Origin: Candidatus Poribacteria bacterium
GTDB lineage: Bacteria; Poribacteria; WGA-4E; WGA-3G
Assembly: GCA_003635255.1 (NCBI GenBank)
Contig: PYJC01000136.1
Span: forward strand, 1-64,000
Reading direction: 5' to 3'
DNA: 64,000 nucleotides
Part shown: positions 48,348-57,150 of the stretch, one piece after another
How positions within the stretch are numbered: the stretch's first letter is position 1
Layout: every line of letters begins with the position of its first letter
The notes under the pieces: model-generated
What the model saw: the letters and a program-made list of their open reading frames with translations, nothing else
Database searches by the model: none
What the model was told of the DNA's origin: nothing
Program-made: the position numbers and the translations under genes

Positions 48348-49433
48348 TTAAATCTCCGGTACTCTCACAGCGATCTCTTTACCCGCTGCATGTGAACGGA
48401 AAATACCGTCCATAATTACATTCGTGAGTAGGACACCCTCTGGGAGTATCGGCGATGGCGTATCCGCTTTGACGGCTTCACGGAACGCCGTTATCTGTGC
48501 TTGCCAGACATCGACCTCTGGGAATCCAGAGAACTGGATCGTCGTCATCCCTTCCGGCGGGTTCGCTTCTGCGGTGAGTCCTTCGGATTTGACAAGTTTC
48601 TTCAGGTCATTTGTATAAGCATCGGCATAGACAACCGGTCCGTTCAGAGAAATACCTGCTTCTTTACCGAGACAAAAACTCGGACCCAACGAATCCTGAT
48701 GCACTACCCAAGAGATTTTGAATACCATCACACCCCCATTGTCAAACCGGACCCATGCGACACCGAACTCTTCAACGTCCATGATCCCCTTAAATTGCGG
48801 ATCTTGCTGTGAGATGCAATCCTCGGTAATCGCGGAGACACGCACTGGTTTTGGATACCCCATCGCATACAACGAATCGTGCATATTGTAGACACCGACA
48901 TCTACGATTGCGCCGGCACCTGCGGTCTTTTTGTAGATGAATGTACGTCCCGGATTCCTGCGTCGACTCCCGCCTGTAGATTCAGAATAATAGATGTCGC
49001 CGAGCAGCCCTGAATCGATCACCTTCTTAGCGAATTGGAGTCTCGGATTAAAAGTGCTGTGGATACCGATTTGCAAGATTTTGCCGGACGCTTTCGCGGC
49101 GCGGACCATTGCGGTCGCATCTGGGAGTGTCGCTGCCATCGGTTTCTCACAAAAGACGTGTTTACCGGCGTTCAACGCGGCCACTGTTGGACGGCGATGG
49201 CCTTGGTTGTAAGTGCAAACGCTGACCGTATCGATTTCGTCCATCTCAAGCATCTTGTTGTAGCTGGTGAAGACGTGTTTTCTGGGGACACCCCACTTAT
49301 CGGCAGCTTCATTCGCCTTGCTTTTGACGATGTCGCAGACCGCGACGATCTCGAAACCGCCTACTGCCGTATAAGTCCTGTGGTGTGCACGTGAGATACC
49401 ACCTGTACCCACGATACCGACTCGAATCGTCAT
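48348..49433 (-). CDS. Gfo/Idh/MocA family oxidoreductase (copy B)
   Basis: Same length (361 aa) and highly similar to copy A. Confidence 0.92.
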   Translation of the reverse strand: MTIRVGIVGTGGISRAHHRTYTAVGGFEIVAVCDIVKSKANEAADKWGVPRKHVFTSYNKMLEMDEIDTVSVCTYNQGHRRPTVAALNAGKHVFCEKPMAATLPDATAMVRAAKASGKILQIGIHSTFNPRLQFAKKVIDSGLLGDIYYSESTGGSRRRNPGRTFIYKKTAGAGAIVDVGVYNMHDSLYAMGYPKPVRVSAITEDCISQQDPQFKGIMDVEEFGVAWVRFDNGGVMVFKISWVVHQDSLGPSFCLGKEAGISLNGPVVYADAYTNDLKKLVKSEGLTAEANPPEGMTTIQFSGFPEVDVWQAQITAFREAVKADTPSPILPEGVLLTNVIMDGIFRSHAAGKEIAVRVPEI

Positions 49434-49612
49434 ACGCTTATCTCCTCATAACAACATTGAATTGCCATAAAAGTTTAGACGAAATCGGTTTGTAATGCAA
49501 GTGGAAAATAGGTAGTTAAACACCCTCGGTTAAACATTCAATTTACCCTTAATTTATCAGGAATATTACTTGTATTCTTAAATTCGTGAGTAAGTATTGT
49601 CACTTTAATTAT

Positions 49613-50794
49613 TCATACTTCTCGATCAAGCTCAATTTGTTCAAGCTTCATCACATACGCTGAATCAATAATGCTCTTCCCTATTTCAAAGTGTCCGTCG
49701 CTGAATGCAGCATAGATAGCGTTACGGCATCGTTTATTAATGTTACGAGGTGTTTTGTTCTCTAAGTCCTCTAAAAGCATTTCTAAGGCTGTTAGATCAA
49801 ATGGGTAAGTCTCAGGAAGCCCTTCTGGTAGAAGAGATTTGTCGCGGTATTGAGGATGATTGATGAGTTCACTTACATATTCCACTGCTTCATTCAGATC
49901 TAATTCAGGAAAATAAATAACATCAGTGATACGGTCTAGCAAAGCACCACCTAAAATCACATTGAATTCCTCATATGCTTCGGGGTCCGCAAGGGTCATA
50001 TTCAGAAAAAGCGTGAAGAAATTGGGAAGTCGATCTATCAAGTCCCGGAGGCCTTGTGTCACAATGCGGAACTGAGAAGAAGTAAGATAAATTAGGTCCT
50101 CTATCTCATCAACCCAAAGACAGACGCGTGAATGTTGAGACTTTTCTTGGCTTGGATTTAGTCCAATTAGACATTGTAGGACACCTGCTAGTACTCGAAA
50201 TCGATCCTGTGATTTGCTAATGTTCCGTGCTATACCAAGTTTTCTCAACTCAGTCCGGGTACAACCCTCTAAAAAGTACGCTCGCAATAAAGCTTGTTTT
50301 TCGCCTGTATTCTCTGTCCCAAATAACCAGAAGGCACGTGCTAATTCTTCACTACCAAGAACCGTTTGGAGCAGTTTCATTGCTTCCGCCTCGGATAACT
50401 GGCAGACGGACTCTCGAATAATTTTGTGAACATAACTCATACCTAATGTGTCAAGGATGTCAATATAGAAATCCTCAGCGGGTTTTCCAGGATCCTTTGG
50501 GGCACAAATGTTTATTTGGTGAATTGGAGTTTCGCTGGTCGGTATTGAAGATAAGTATTTATCGCTGGCAAAGTAGATTGCAGCGTGAGTTTTCCCACCG
50601 CCGTAAAGTCCTCGGTTGAGAACAACTTGAGTAGCAGAATCGGAAACTGCGACTTTAAAGATTTCATCAAATTGCCGTTTTACTCCCTCCATTCCGGCCC
50701 AAATGACCTGTTCAGAATCTACTGGTGGTGTCAGATCAAAAGGATTCTTTTTTAAAAAAATATAACCCCAATTGAATTTACTAATCATTGTCAA
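49613..50794 (-). CDS. AAA+/ORC-like P-loop ATPase, third gene of Dnd-adjacent triad
   Basis: 'NPFDLTPPVDSEQVIWAGMEGVKRQFDEI', Walker A 'NRGLYGGGKTHAA', Walker B 'VCLWVDEIEDLIYL'. Confidence 0.75.
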   Translation of the reverse strand: MTMISKFNWGYIFLKKNPFDLTPPVDSEQVIWAGMEGVKRQFDEIFKVAVSDSATQVVLNRGLYGGGKTHAAIYFASDKYLSSIPTSETPIHQINICAPKDPGKPAEDFYIDILDTLGMSYVHKIIRESVCQLSEAEAMKLLQTVLGSEELARAFWLFGTENTGEKQALLRAYFLEGCTRTELRKLGIARNISKSQDRFRVLAGVLQCLIGLNPSQEKSQHSRVCLWVDEIEDLIYLTSSQFRIVTQGLRDLIDRLPNFFTLFLNMTLADPEAYEEFNVILGGALLDRITDVIYFPELDLNEAVEYVSELINHPQYRDKSLLPEGLPETYPFDLTALEMLLEDLENKTPRNINKRCRNAIYAAFSDGHFEIGKSIIDSAYVMKLEQIELDREV

Positions 50795-51450
50795 CTCCTT
50801 GTTTTCGGGTAAGCTGGTAATTGGGAAAGGGTCTTGTTAATTTCTTTCAATTTGCTATGATAGCACTCAAACCTTTTTGTTGGGATACCTCTTTGACCAC
50901 CCAGACGACTATTGATATCTCTTAATACTCCCTCAGCTATTTGAAAGCGAAATCTATTCCAATGTCTGGTAAAAAGATACAAGACGAAATCAAGAGATGA
51001 CCAGATTTTTCCGATCCTAAAAGTGTCAAACACTTGAAACAAAAAACCATCCTGTTTTGAATCAGTCGTTTTCAATTCATCAGTTAGAAAAATTACTTGG
51101 CGATATTTTCCACTTAGAACTGCCTCCAACGCTACGCAACAATTATGTCGCTCTCCTCGATCTCCTCTATTGTCTAAATTCGGGTAGAAGGACTGCAGGA
51201 AAGCTTTTTCCAATTTATCAATTGGCACTTGAAAGCTCCATTTTGATCTATTGCATTGCTTTTGAATGTTACCTTTAGCTAGTATTTGGTGGGATTGAAT
51301 CTCATCACAGATTGTCTTACTTAATTTAACATCAAATTCCTTCCATAGCCAAAGCCGAAGATCATCGTTGATCACTTCAATATCACGCATGTGGATAAGT
51401 GAATTTGTATCAGGTATACATAGTAACGCTGAAGTTTGTATATTATGCAT
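50791..51450 (-). CDS. PIN-like nuclease domain protein, second gene of triad
   Basis: 'LCIPDTNSLIHMRDIEVINDDLRLWLWKEFDVKLSKTICDEIQSHQ' and 'VIFLTDELKTTDSKQDGFLFQVFD'; overlaps both neighbours. Confidence 0.65.
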   Translation of the reverse strand: MHNIQTSALLCIPDTNSLIHMRDIEVINDDLRLWLWKEFDVKLSKTICDEIQSHQILAKGNIQKQCNRSKWSFQVPIDKLEKAFLQSFYPNLDNRGDRGERHNCCVALEAVLSGKYRQVIFLTDELKTTDSKQDGFLFQVFDTFRIGKIWSSLDFVLYLFTRHWNRFRFQIAEGVLRDINSRLGGQRGIPTKRFECYHSKLKEINKTLSQLPAYPKTRS

Positions 51451-52561
51451 GTCTCCTCACAAGATAGGATTCGTTTTCCCGAGCTGATATTTTAGCTTCA
51501 TATTTATAGTTTTCCAATGTCCGCGGTTCCTGAAACCATTGAATGAGATCTCCAAGGTTTGTAAGTATATGTAACTGTGTTACTAAACGAATACATAGAT
51601 ACATCGCTCCTTGCGTGAGAGGGATCTTTGGAATGCTTCTCCGAAATTCATTAAACGCTATAGGAAGGTATTGTTTACAAGCTTCTCGGCGAACCTCATC
51701 ATCAACGTCTTGCCACTGCCGAAAATCAGGTGCAGAAATCATGAGTGGACTGATGTCTGAAAAAAACTGGGCACTAAACCATGCATCTGTAACATCAGAT
51801 ATATTAGGATTTTTCAATTTTTGGAAGGTTTTTGTCAAATTCTGCCCAGTTTCCGTAAGTTGATAAATAAAACTATTTTTTTCTTTTCTTAAATCTAGCA
51901 ACCCAAGATCTAAAAGCCAGTGTAAACGAGGCGGAATGATGTAAGCAGCATAACCTTCGGGCTTTTTCCATTCTGTCGTAACCTCAACCTGTCTGTCATG
52001 TAAGCGATTTACGATGTGTCCTTGTGAACTTGTCGAAATTTTTGCTTTGAGGCGGTCTAGAAAAGCCTGTTGAAAATTCTTTTGTAAATTTTTGAGACTG
52101 GGGTTCTCAAGCGATTGGAGCATATTGACGATAGTTAGCAGCGTATCAGCATCTTGCTGTAGGATCTGGTAGATGTAAAAAATTCTTTCATCGTGATCAA
52201 GATATAATGAGTTTAATTCATTGTTAGGTTTATCGTTGAGCAGACTCAAGAGAACGCGTCCAATTCTTGTTAATTGATAAACATTTGATATTTTGGAGAG
52301 TAATCCGAATTTAACAGTTAAGTCAAGATAACTAGTACTTAATAAAGTCATCCCTTTTTTCTCTAGGGAGTGTATCGTCCCTGTATGGTATTTATAATTT
52401 TCAAGGCTGTTTGCCTGAGTATTGCTCCAATCTTTTAATTTACTCACGAAAATATCTTCATTCAATGGACGTTCTCCTACAAGTCGTAAAATTTGCGATA
52501 GGTACCTAAGTCTGCGGACGAGTGAGCTGGAGACTACAATCTCACGATAAGAAATTTTCAT
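51443..52561 (-). CDS. Winged-helix-like protein, first gene of triad
   Basis: Leu-rich wHTH-like segments 'YLDLTVKFGLLSKISNVYQLTRIGRVLLSLL' and 'LHWLLDLGLLDLRKEKNSFIYQLTETGQNLTKTF'. Confidence 0.6.
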   Translation of the reverse strand: MKISYREIVVSSSLVRRLRYLSQILRLVGERPLNEDIFVSKLKDWSNTQANSLENYKYHTGTIHSLEKKGMTLLSTSYLDLTVKFGLLSKISNVYQLTRIGRVLLSLLNDKPNNELNSLYLDHDERIFYIYQILQQDADTLLTIVNMLQSLENPSLKNLQKNFQQAFLDRLKAKISTSSQGHIVNRLHDRQVEVTTEWKKPEGYAAYIIPPRLHWLLDLGLLDLRKEKNSFIYQLTETGQNLTKTFQKLKNPNISDVTDAWFSAQFFSDISPLMISAPDFRQWQDVDDEVRREACKQYLPIAFNEFRRSIPKIPLTQGAMYLCIRLVTQLHILTNLGDLIQWFQEPRTLENYKYEAKISARENESYLVRRHA

Positions 52562-52791
52562 AAGTGTTAACCCTGCTTCTACACGAATAGTCAGGTCAAG
52601 GACTGCTTGCTGTCTGTAACCCCAATTCCTGTGCTACCGTTGTTTTGAATATAAAAATGTGTAGTTTCGGAAAGTGAGTGTTCCCAAGTTTAATATGATA
52701 AACAAAGATATTTAGTTTCATCTAGCCATCACCAATTGATATTCTAACAGGAGTTACGAGTGATCGCAAGTAAAAAACTGAAGTGTAGAGA

Positions 52792-52836
52792 AAAAATGTG
52801 ACATTTTTAGTTGAACTATGCTATACTTTATAGCAT
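52792..52836 (+). promoter_or_regulatory. Predicted dndC promoter with two palindromic operators
   Basis: AAAAATGT-G-ACATTTTT (52792-52808) and ATGCTATA-CTT-TATAGCAT (52818-52836); GTGACA-N18-TATACT; dndC ATG at 52883. Confidence 0.6.
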
Positions 52837-52882
52837 GTGTTAGGAAATCAACCACTATTTTCTTTTCGTAAGGAAGTAACTC

Positions 52883-54292
52883 ATGGCAGAAGCACCGTAC
52901 ACCATCTTCAATTCGCGCACTGTTGATGATATCCACCGCGAAATTCAAGAAGTCTATCTTGAAAACGCAAGACCGTGGGTTATTGGGTACAGCGGTGGAA
53001 AAGATTCAACGACCGCCCTGCAACTCGTTTGGGATGCCCTCGCTGGCCTGTCGTCAGAACAACGGAAGTACCCAGTCTATGTGATTTCGTCCGATACACT
53101 TGTTGAAACACCAGTTATTGTTAGTTACATTACTGGGACTTTAGATCGGATCAAGATGACCGCGCGCAAAGAGAAGATGCCATTTGAGACCTCGCTTGTA
53201 TATCCAAAAACTGAGGACACTTTCTGGGTTTCTCTCATAGGTAAGGGTTATCCGGCACCGTATAATCGTTTGCGTTGGTGCACGGACAAAATGAAAATTC
53301 GACCTGCCAATAGATTTATCTTAGAAAAAGCTTCTGAATATGGGGAAGTTATCCTTGTACTTGGCGTGCGTAAAGGCGAAAGTGCTACACGCGACCAAGT
53401 AATGAACCTACATCAAACTAAAAATTCGTTACTTTTGCGGCATAGTTCACTTCCTAACGCATTTGTTTATGCACCAATCGTTGATTTTAGTCTTAACGAT
53501 GTTTGGATGTATTTATTAAGTAACCCTCCGCCGTGGGGTGGAGATCATAGACAACTTGTTACACTCTACCGAAACGCTAATGGACAAGGGGAGTGTCCTC
53601 TGGTTGTTGATGAGACAACTCCATCCTGTGGTAACAGTCGATTTGGGTGTTGGACTTGTACCGTTGTTTCTAGTAGTCATTCAATGGAGGGATTAATTGA
53701 CAGTGGTGAAGATTGGATGCTACCATTGCTGGAGTTTCGAGAGATCCTCATGGAGACTCAAGTCCCTGAGAGAAAGGCGAATGTTCGCGAACATAAACGG
53801 CGCAACGGTAGAATTACAAGAGATAAAGACACTGGCAAATTAGTACGTGGTCCCTATACCCTTGAATTTTGTAAGGAACTTTTAAGAAAGCTTCTCGAAA
53901 CTCAACAGAAAGTTCGTTCGATAGGACCTGATCCGAATATTGAGCTTATCACACATGCAGAACTTGAGGAAATTCGCAAAATTTGGCGGACAGAGCGCCA
54001 AGATTGGGAAGATGCGGTGCCACAGATTTATGCGGATGTTATTGGTGAGTATGAATGGATTATTGATGATACAACATCCTTTTCAGCAGCAGATAAGGTG
54101 TTATTGTCTTCAATTTGCAATGAAAAGAAAATCCCTGTCACCCTTGTGGCGAAATTGTTGGATACAGAGCGACAAATGGATGGAATGAGTCGGCGGGCAA
54201 GAATCCAATCTCAAATTGATGCGGTTTTCAGTGAAGATTGGGAATCAGAAGAAGAGATCCTCGCTACCCTAAGTGTTAATAATCAACAATGA
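52883..54292 (+). CDS. dndC: DNA phosphorothioation protein DndC (PAPS reductase-like)
   Basis: 'WVIGYSGGKDSTTALQLVWDAL', 'LRWCTDKMKIRP', 'GNSRFGCWTCTVV'. Confidence 0.93.
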   Translation: MAEAPYTIFNSRTVDDIHREIQEVYLENARPWVIGYSGGKDSTTALQLVWDALAGLSSEQRKYPVYVISSDTLVETPVIVSYITGTLDRIKMTARKEKMPFETSLVYPKTEDTFWVSLIGKGYPAPYNRLRWCTDKMKIRPANRFILEKASEYGEVILVLGVRKGESATRDQVMNLHQTKNSLLLRHSSLPNAFVYAPIVDFSLNDVWMYLLSNPPPWGGDHRQLVTLYRNANGQGECPLVVDETTPSCGNSRFGCWTCTVVSSSHSMEGLIDSGEDWMLPLLEFREILMETQVPERKANVREHKRRNGRITRDKDTGKLVRGPYTLEFCKELLRKLLETQQKVRSIGPDPNIELITHAELEEIRKIWRTERQDWEDAVPQIYADVIGEYEWIIDDTTSFSAADKVLLSSICNEKKIPVTLVAKLLDTERQMDGMSRRARIQSQIDAVFSEDWESEEEILATLSVNNQQ

Positions 54293-56313
54293 TCCTTCAT
54301 AAACTTACTCTCAACAATGTTGGTTTGTTCAGTAAACCACAAACTGCTCACCTTACACCAAACAATGGCAAACCTTTAATCCTGATCGGAGGGATGAACG
54401 GTACTGGTAAAACAACATTGTTGGAAGCTGTTCGTCTCTGTCTGTATGGTCGCCGAGCACTGGGATCTCGAGTTAGCCAGAATGAATACAATGAGTTCCT
54501 TGCTAAAATGATTCACAGGAACCCTAATTCAGTATTGTCGCCCGAGCAAGCGTCTGTGTCCCTTGAATTTGAATACGCTCGTAACAATGAAAAAAGGCAG
54601 TTTCGCGTTGAACGATCTTGGCAACGTTATGGTACTGTCGGCAATATTAAAGAAGTACTAACAATATACGAGAATGATGAGTTAAACACTGAATTTGACG
54701 CAGAGCATTGGCAGGACTACCTTTATGAACTGATTCCAATCGGAGTATCCCAATTTTTCTTTTTTGACGGTGAGGATATACAGAAATTGACAGACGATTC
54801 CACCCACGATTTTTCTCTCGCTGAGTCAATTAAAGCACTACTTGGAATTAACTTAGTGGAGCGATTACAATCAGATCTGCGTATCTATGCTAATCGTCTG
54901 TTCAAAAGTAATAGTCCTGAACCAGTCCAAACAGAGATTGAGACGATAGAAGCAGAAATCGCCACACTTAGGACATCGCTTACGGATGCGGAGGCACACA
55001 CGGTATCACTGCACACTCAAATTAAGGAACTAGAAGCACAGATTGCGAGACAAGAATCCCGCATCGCTGCAGAAGGCGGAAGTTATGCAGAAAAACGAGA
55101 GAGCTTGAAACTTCAACAGGAGCAGCTGTGCACTGAAATTGAAGAATTAGAAAATGAGATTCGTGATCTATGTGGAGAACTGTTTCCGTTTGCGCTAGGA
55201 TCTGATCTGCTTAAACGGTTGAGAAAACGACTCCTTAAAGAGATTGAATTAGGCGAATGGGAATCGCGAAATCGCGCTTTAAAAACCCAGAATAAGAAAC
55301 TTCTTGAGACCCTTGAATCTGGAACATTTTGGGACGATGCCTCCTTATCAGAATCACAAATTGAAATAGTTCGGTCCAAGATTGCGCCGCTTTTAAAAAT
55401 GCAACTCGAGCGTCCAGAGAAATTGCAAGCGTTCAAAAAAAAACGAGACCGCTCCATCTCAGAGTACAATCAACTGTTAAAGTGGATTGATGCTTGTCTC
55501 AACGATGTTCCCCAAAAATTTAGGACATTGGACCATACCTTGAGGGAAATACAGTTAGAACAACAAAGAGTAGAACAGGCTCTTCAGAGAGCACCAGACG
55601 AAGATATCCTGAAACCAATGATTGAAAATCTATCGTCATTAAATCAGAGTCTCGGACAATTACGCAAACAGGAGCAAGATGCTGACAGATCAATCCGTTC
55701 TTTAAATTACCAGTTAGCGGAAACGGAACGAAAACTACAAAGACTACATAATACTGAGCAATTAAGAGAAACAAACATTCAACGCCAAAAACAGGTAGAG
55801 GATGTGCAATCGGTCCTTTCTATTTATACCACTAAACTTACAGAAACAAAAATTGTGACATTGGGTAATGCTATCGTTGAAGGGTTTAATCAGCTTTCCC
55901 ATAAACCTGATCGAATTAAGCGGGTTGAACTTGACCCACGGACCTTTGCAGTCAAACTCTATGATACCGACAATCAACCGCTTTCAAAGGAAGAATTATC
56001 CGCGGGTGAAAAACAGATCTATTCAACTGCCCTACTATGGGGATTAGCAAAAACATCTGGCAAAGCACTACCAATGATTCTTGACACACCGCTTGGACGT
56101 TTAGATAGCAATCATCGTCAACTCCTAATTGAGCGTTATTTTCCCTATGCCAGCCATCAGGTGATCCTACTCTCAACCGATACCGAAATTGACAAGTCTT
56201 TCCTATCGTTATTGGAACCACATCTCTCACACACGCTTCATTTAGTGTATCAACAGGCTGAAACTCGTACGACTATAGAAGATGGGTATTTTGGAGAATT
56301 ATTATGCGATTAA
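54289..56313 (+). CDS. dndD: DNA phosphorothioation ATPase DndD (SMC/SbcC-like)
   Basis: Overlaps the dndC stop; 'LILIGGMNGTGKTTLLEAVRLCLYGRRALG', 'FFFFDGEDIQKL', 'ELSAGEKQIYSTALLWGLAKTSGKALPMILDTPLGRLDSNHR'. Confidence 0.92.
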   Translation: MILHKLTLNNVGLFSKPQTAHLTPNNGKPLILIGGMNGTGKTTLLEAVRLCLYGRRALGSRVSQNEYNEFLAKMIHRNPNSVLSPEQASVSLEFEYARNNEKRQFRVERSWQRYGTVGNIKEVLTIYENDELNTEFDAEHWQDYLYELIPIGVSQFFFFDGEDIQKLTDDSTHDFSLAESIKALLGINLVERLQSDLRIYANRLFKSNSPEPVQTEIETIEAEIATLRTSLTDAEAHTVSLHTQIKELEAQIARQESRIAAEGGSYAEKRESLKLQQEQLCTEIEELENEIRDLCGELFPFALGSDLLKRLRKRLLKEIELGEWESRNRALKTQNKKLLETLESGTFWDDASLSESQIEIVRSKIAPLLKMQLERPEKLQAFKKKRDRSISEYNQLLKWIDACLNDVPQKFRTLDHTLREIQLEQQRVEQALQRAPDEDILKPMIENLSSLNQSLGQLRKQEQDADRSIRSLNYQLAETERKLQRLHNTEQLRETNIQRQKQVEDVQSVLSIYTTKLTETKIVTLGNAIVEGFNQLSHKPDRIKRVELDPRTFAVKLYDTDNQPLSKEELSAGEKQIYSTALLWGLAKTSGKALPMILDTPLGRLDSNHRQLLIERYFPYASHQVILLSTDTEIDKSFLSLLEPHLSHTLHLVYQQAETRTTIEDGYFGELLCD

Positions 56314-56666
56314 ACCGCATTCAAATATCTGAGGATTCCCGCAATAAATTGAGCATCCTGAAAGGTCGCACTGGGTTACTGCCGAATGTTCTTAGTAGAA
56401 TTGGGTTGGTGCTCTCGCTTGCTGAATCCAGCGAACCGGTAATTGATGCGGATCCAACAGATGGATCCGATTTTAACCGCTTCACACTGATGGGAGAATG
56501 GGATTCGTTGATTGTAGCACTATTGGAGGAACGAGGAAGTACTAACGGCATGAACATGGATAATGATACCCTTGTTAAGTACTTCCGGGCTCACCTAAAT
56601 CGAGGAGTTCTATTGCTTTACAGCCGTGTAAAAGGGCTTGAGGATCTGGCGAATCTTCTGCCTTGA
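56304..56666 (+). CDS. dndE: DNA phosphorothioation protein DndE
   Basis: Overlaps dndD; 'KLSILKGRTGLLPNVLSRIGLVLSLAE...FRAHLNRGVLLLYSRVK'. Confidence 0.88.
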   Translation: MRLNRIQISEDSRNKLSILKGRTGLLPNVLSRIGLVLSLAESSEPVIDADPTDGSDFNRFTLMGEWDSLIVALLEERGSTNGMNMDNDTLVKYFRAHLNRGVLLLYSRVKGLEDLANLLP

Positions 56667-56670
56667 AATT

Positions 56671-57135
56671 CTATTGGACTGAGGGAATTATATCACTATA
56701 TGGTTCCCAGTTTAAGAGTAGATTAACTAAATTTTCAACTCTGTTACCAGGTGCATCTTCAACTTGTTCTTTAATCACAATAATTCCACCATTAGCGTAC
56801 CCCTCTGCAATACTTTGTATTTCCTTTTCATTCAATAACACTTCTGGACTCCCAGTTTTAGCAAGTGCCAAGGTACGAAGAAGGGACATGTCACCTTCTT
56901 TTAGGGTAGTTCTGGGGAAGATATTTCGCAAATTCTTTTCCAAGGGCACCCATTTTTCCTCAAGGCATCCAATCAACGCAGCCAACATAAATATGTATTT
57001 CATCTCCCTAAAAGGAGGGTATTTCTCATCCTCTTGGGATTTTCTTAAGTCTTCATAGAGTTGATGATACGACGAATCAATATTGATAAAATCTCGTGGT
57101 TGATCGGTTGTATTGATCTCAATATCTTTAGGCAT
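56671..57135 (-). CDS. Small Dnd-system-associated protein (dnd_assoc_4-like)
   Basis: 154 aa; 'FREMKYIFMLAALIGCLEEKWVPL...LLRTLALAKTGSPEVLLNEKEIQSIAEGYANGGI'; convergent with dndE. Confidence 0.6.
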   Translation of the reverse strand: MPKDIEINTTDQPRDFINIDSSYHQLYEDLRKSQEDEKYPPFREMKYIFMLAALIGCLEEKWVPLEKNLRNIFPRTTLKEGDMSLLRTLALAKTGSPEVLLNEKEIQSIAEGYANGGIIVIKEQVEDAPGNRVENLVNLLLNWEPYSDIIPSVQ

Positions 57136-57150
57136 TTATATGTTCCTTTC

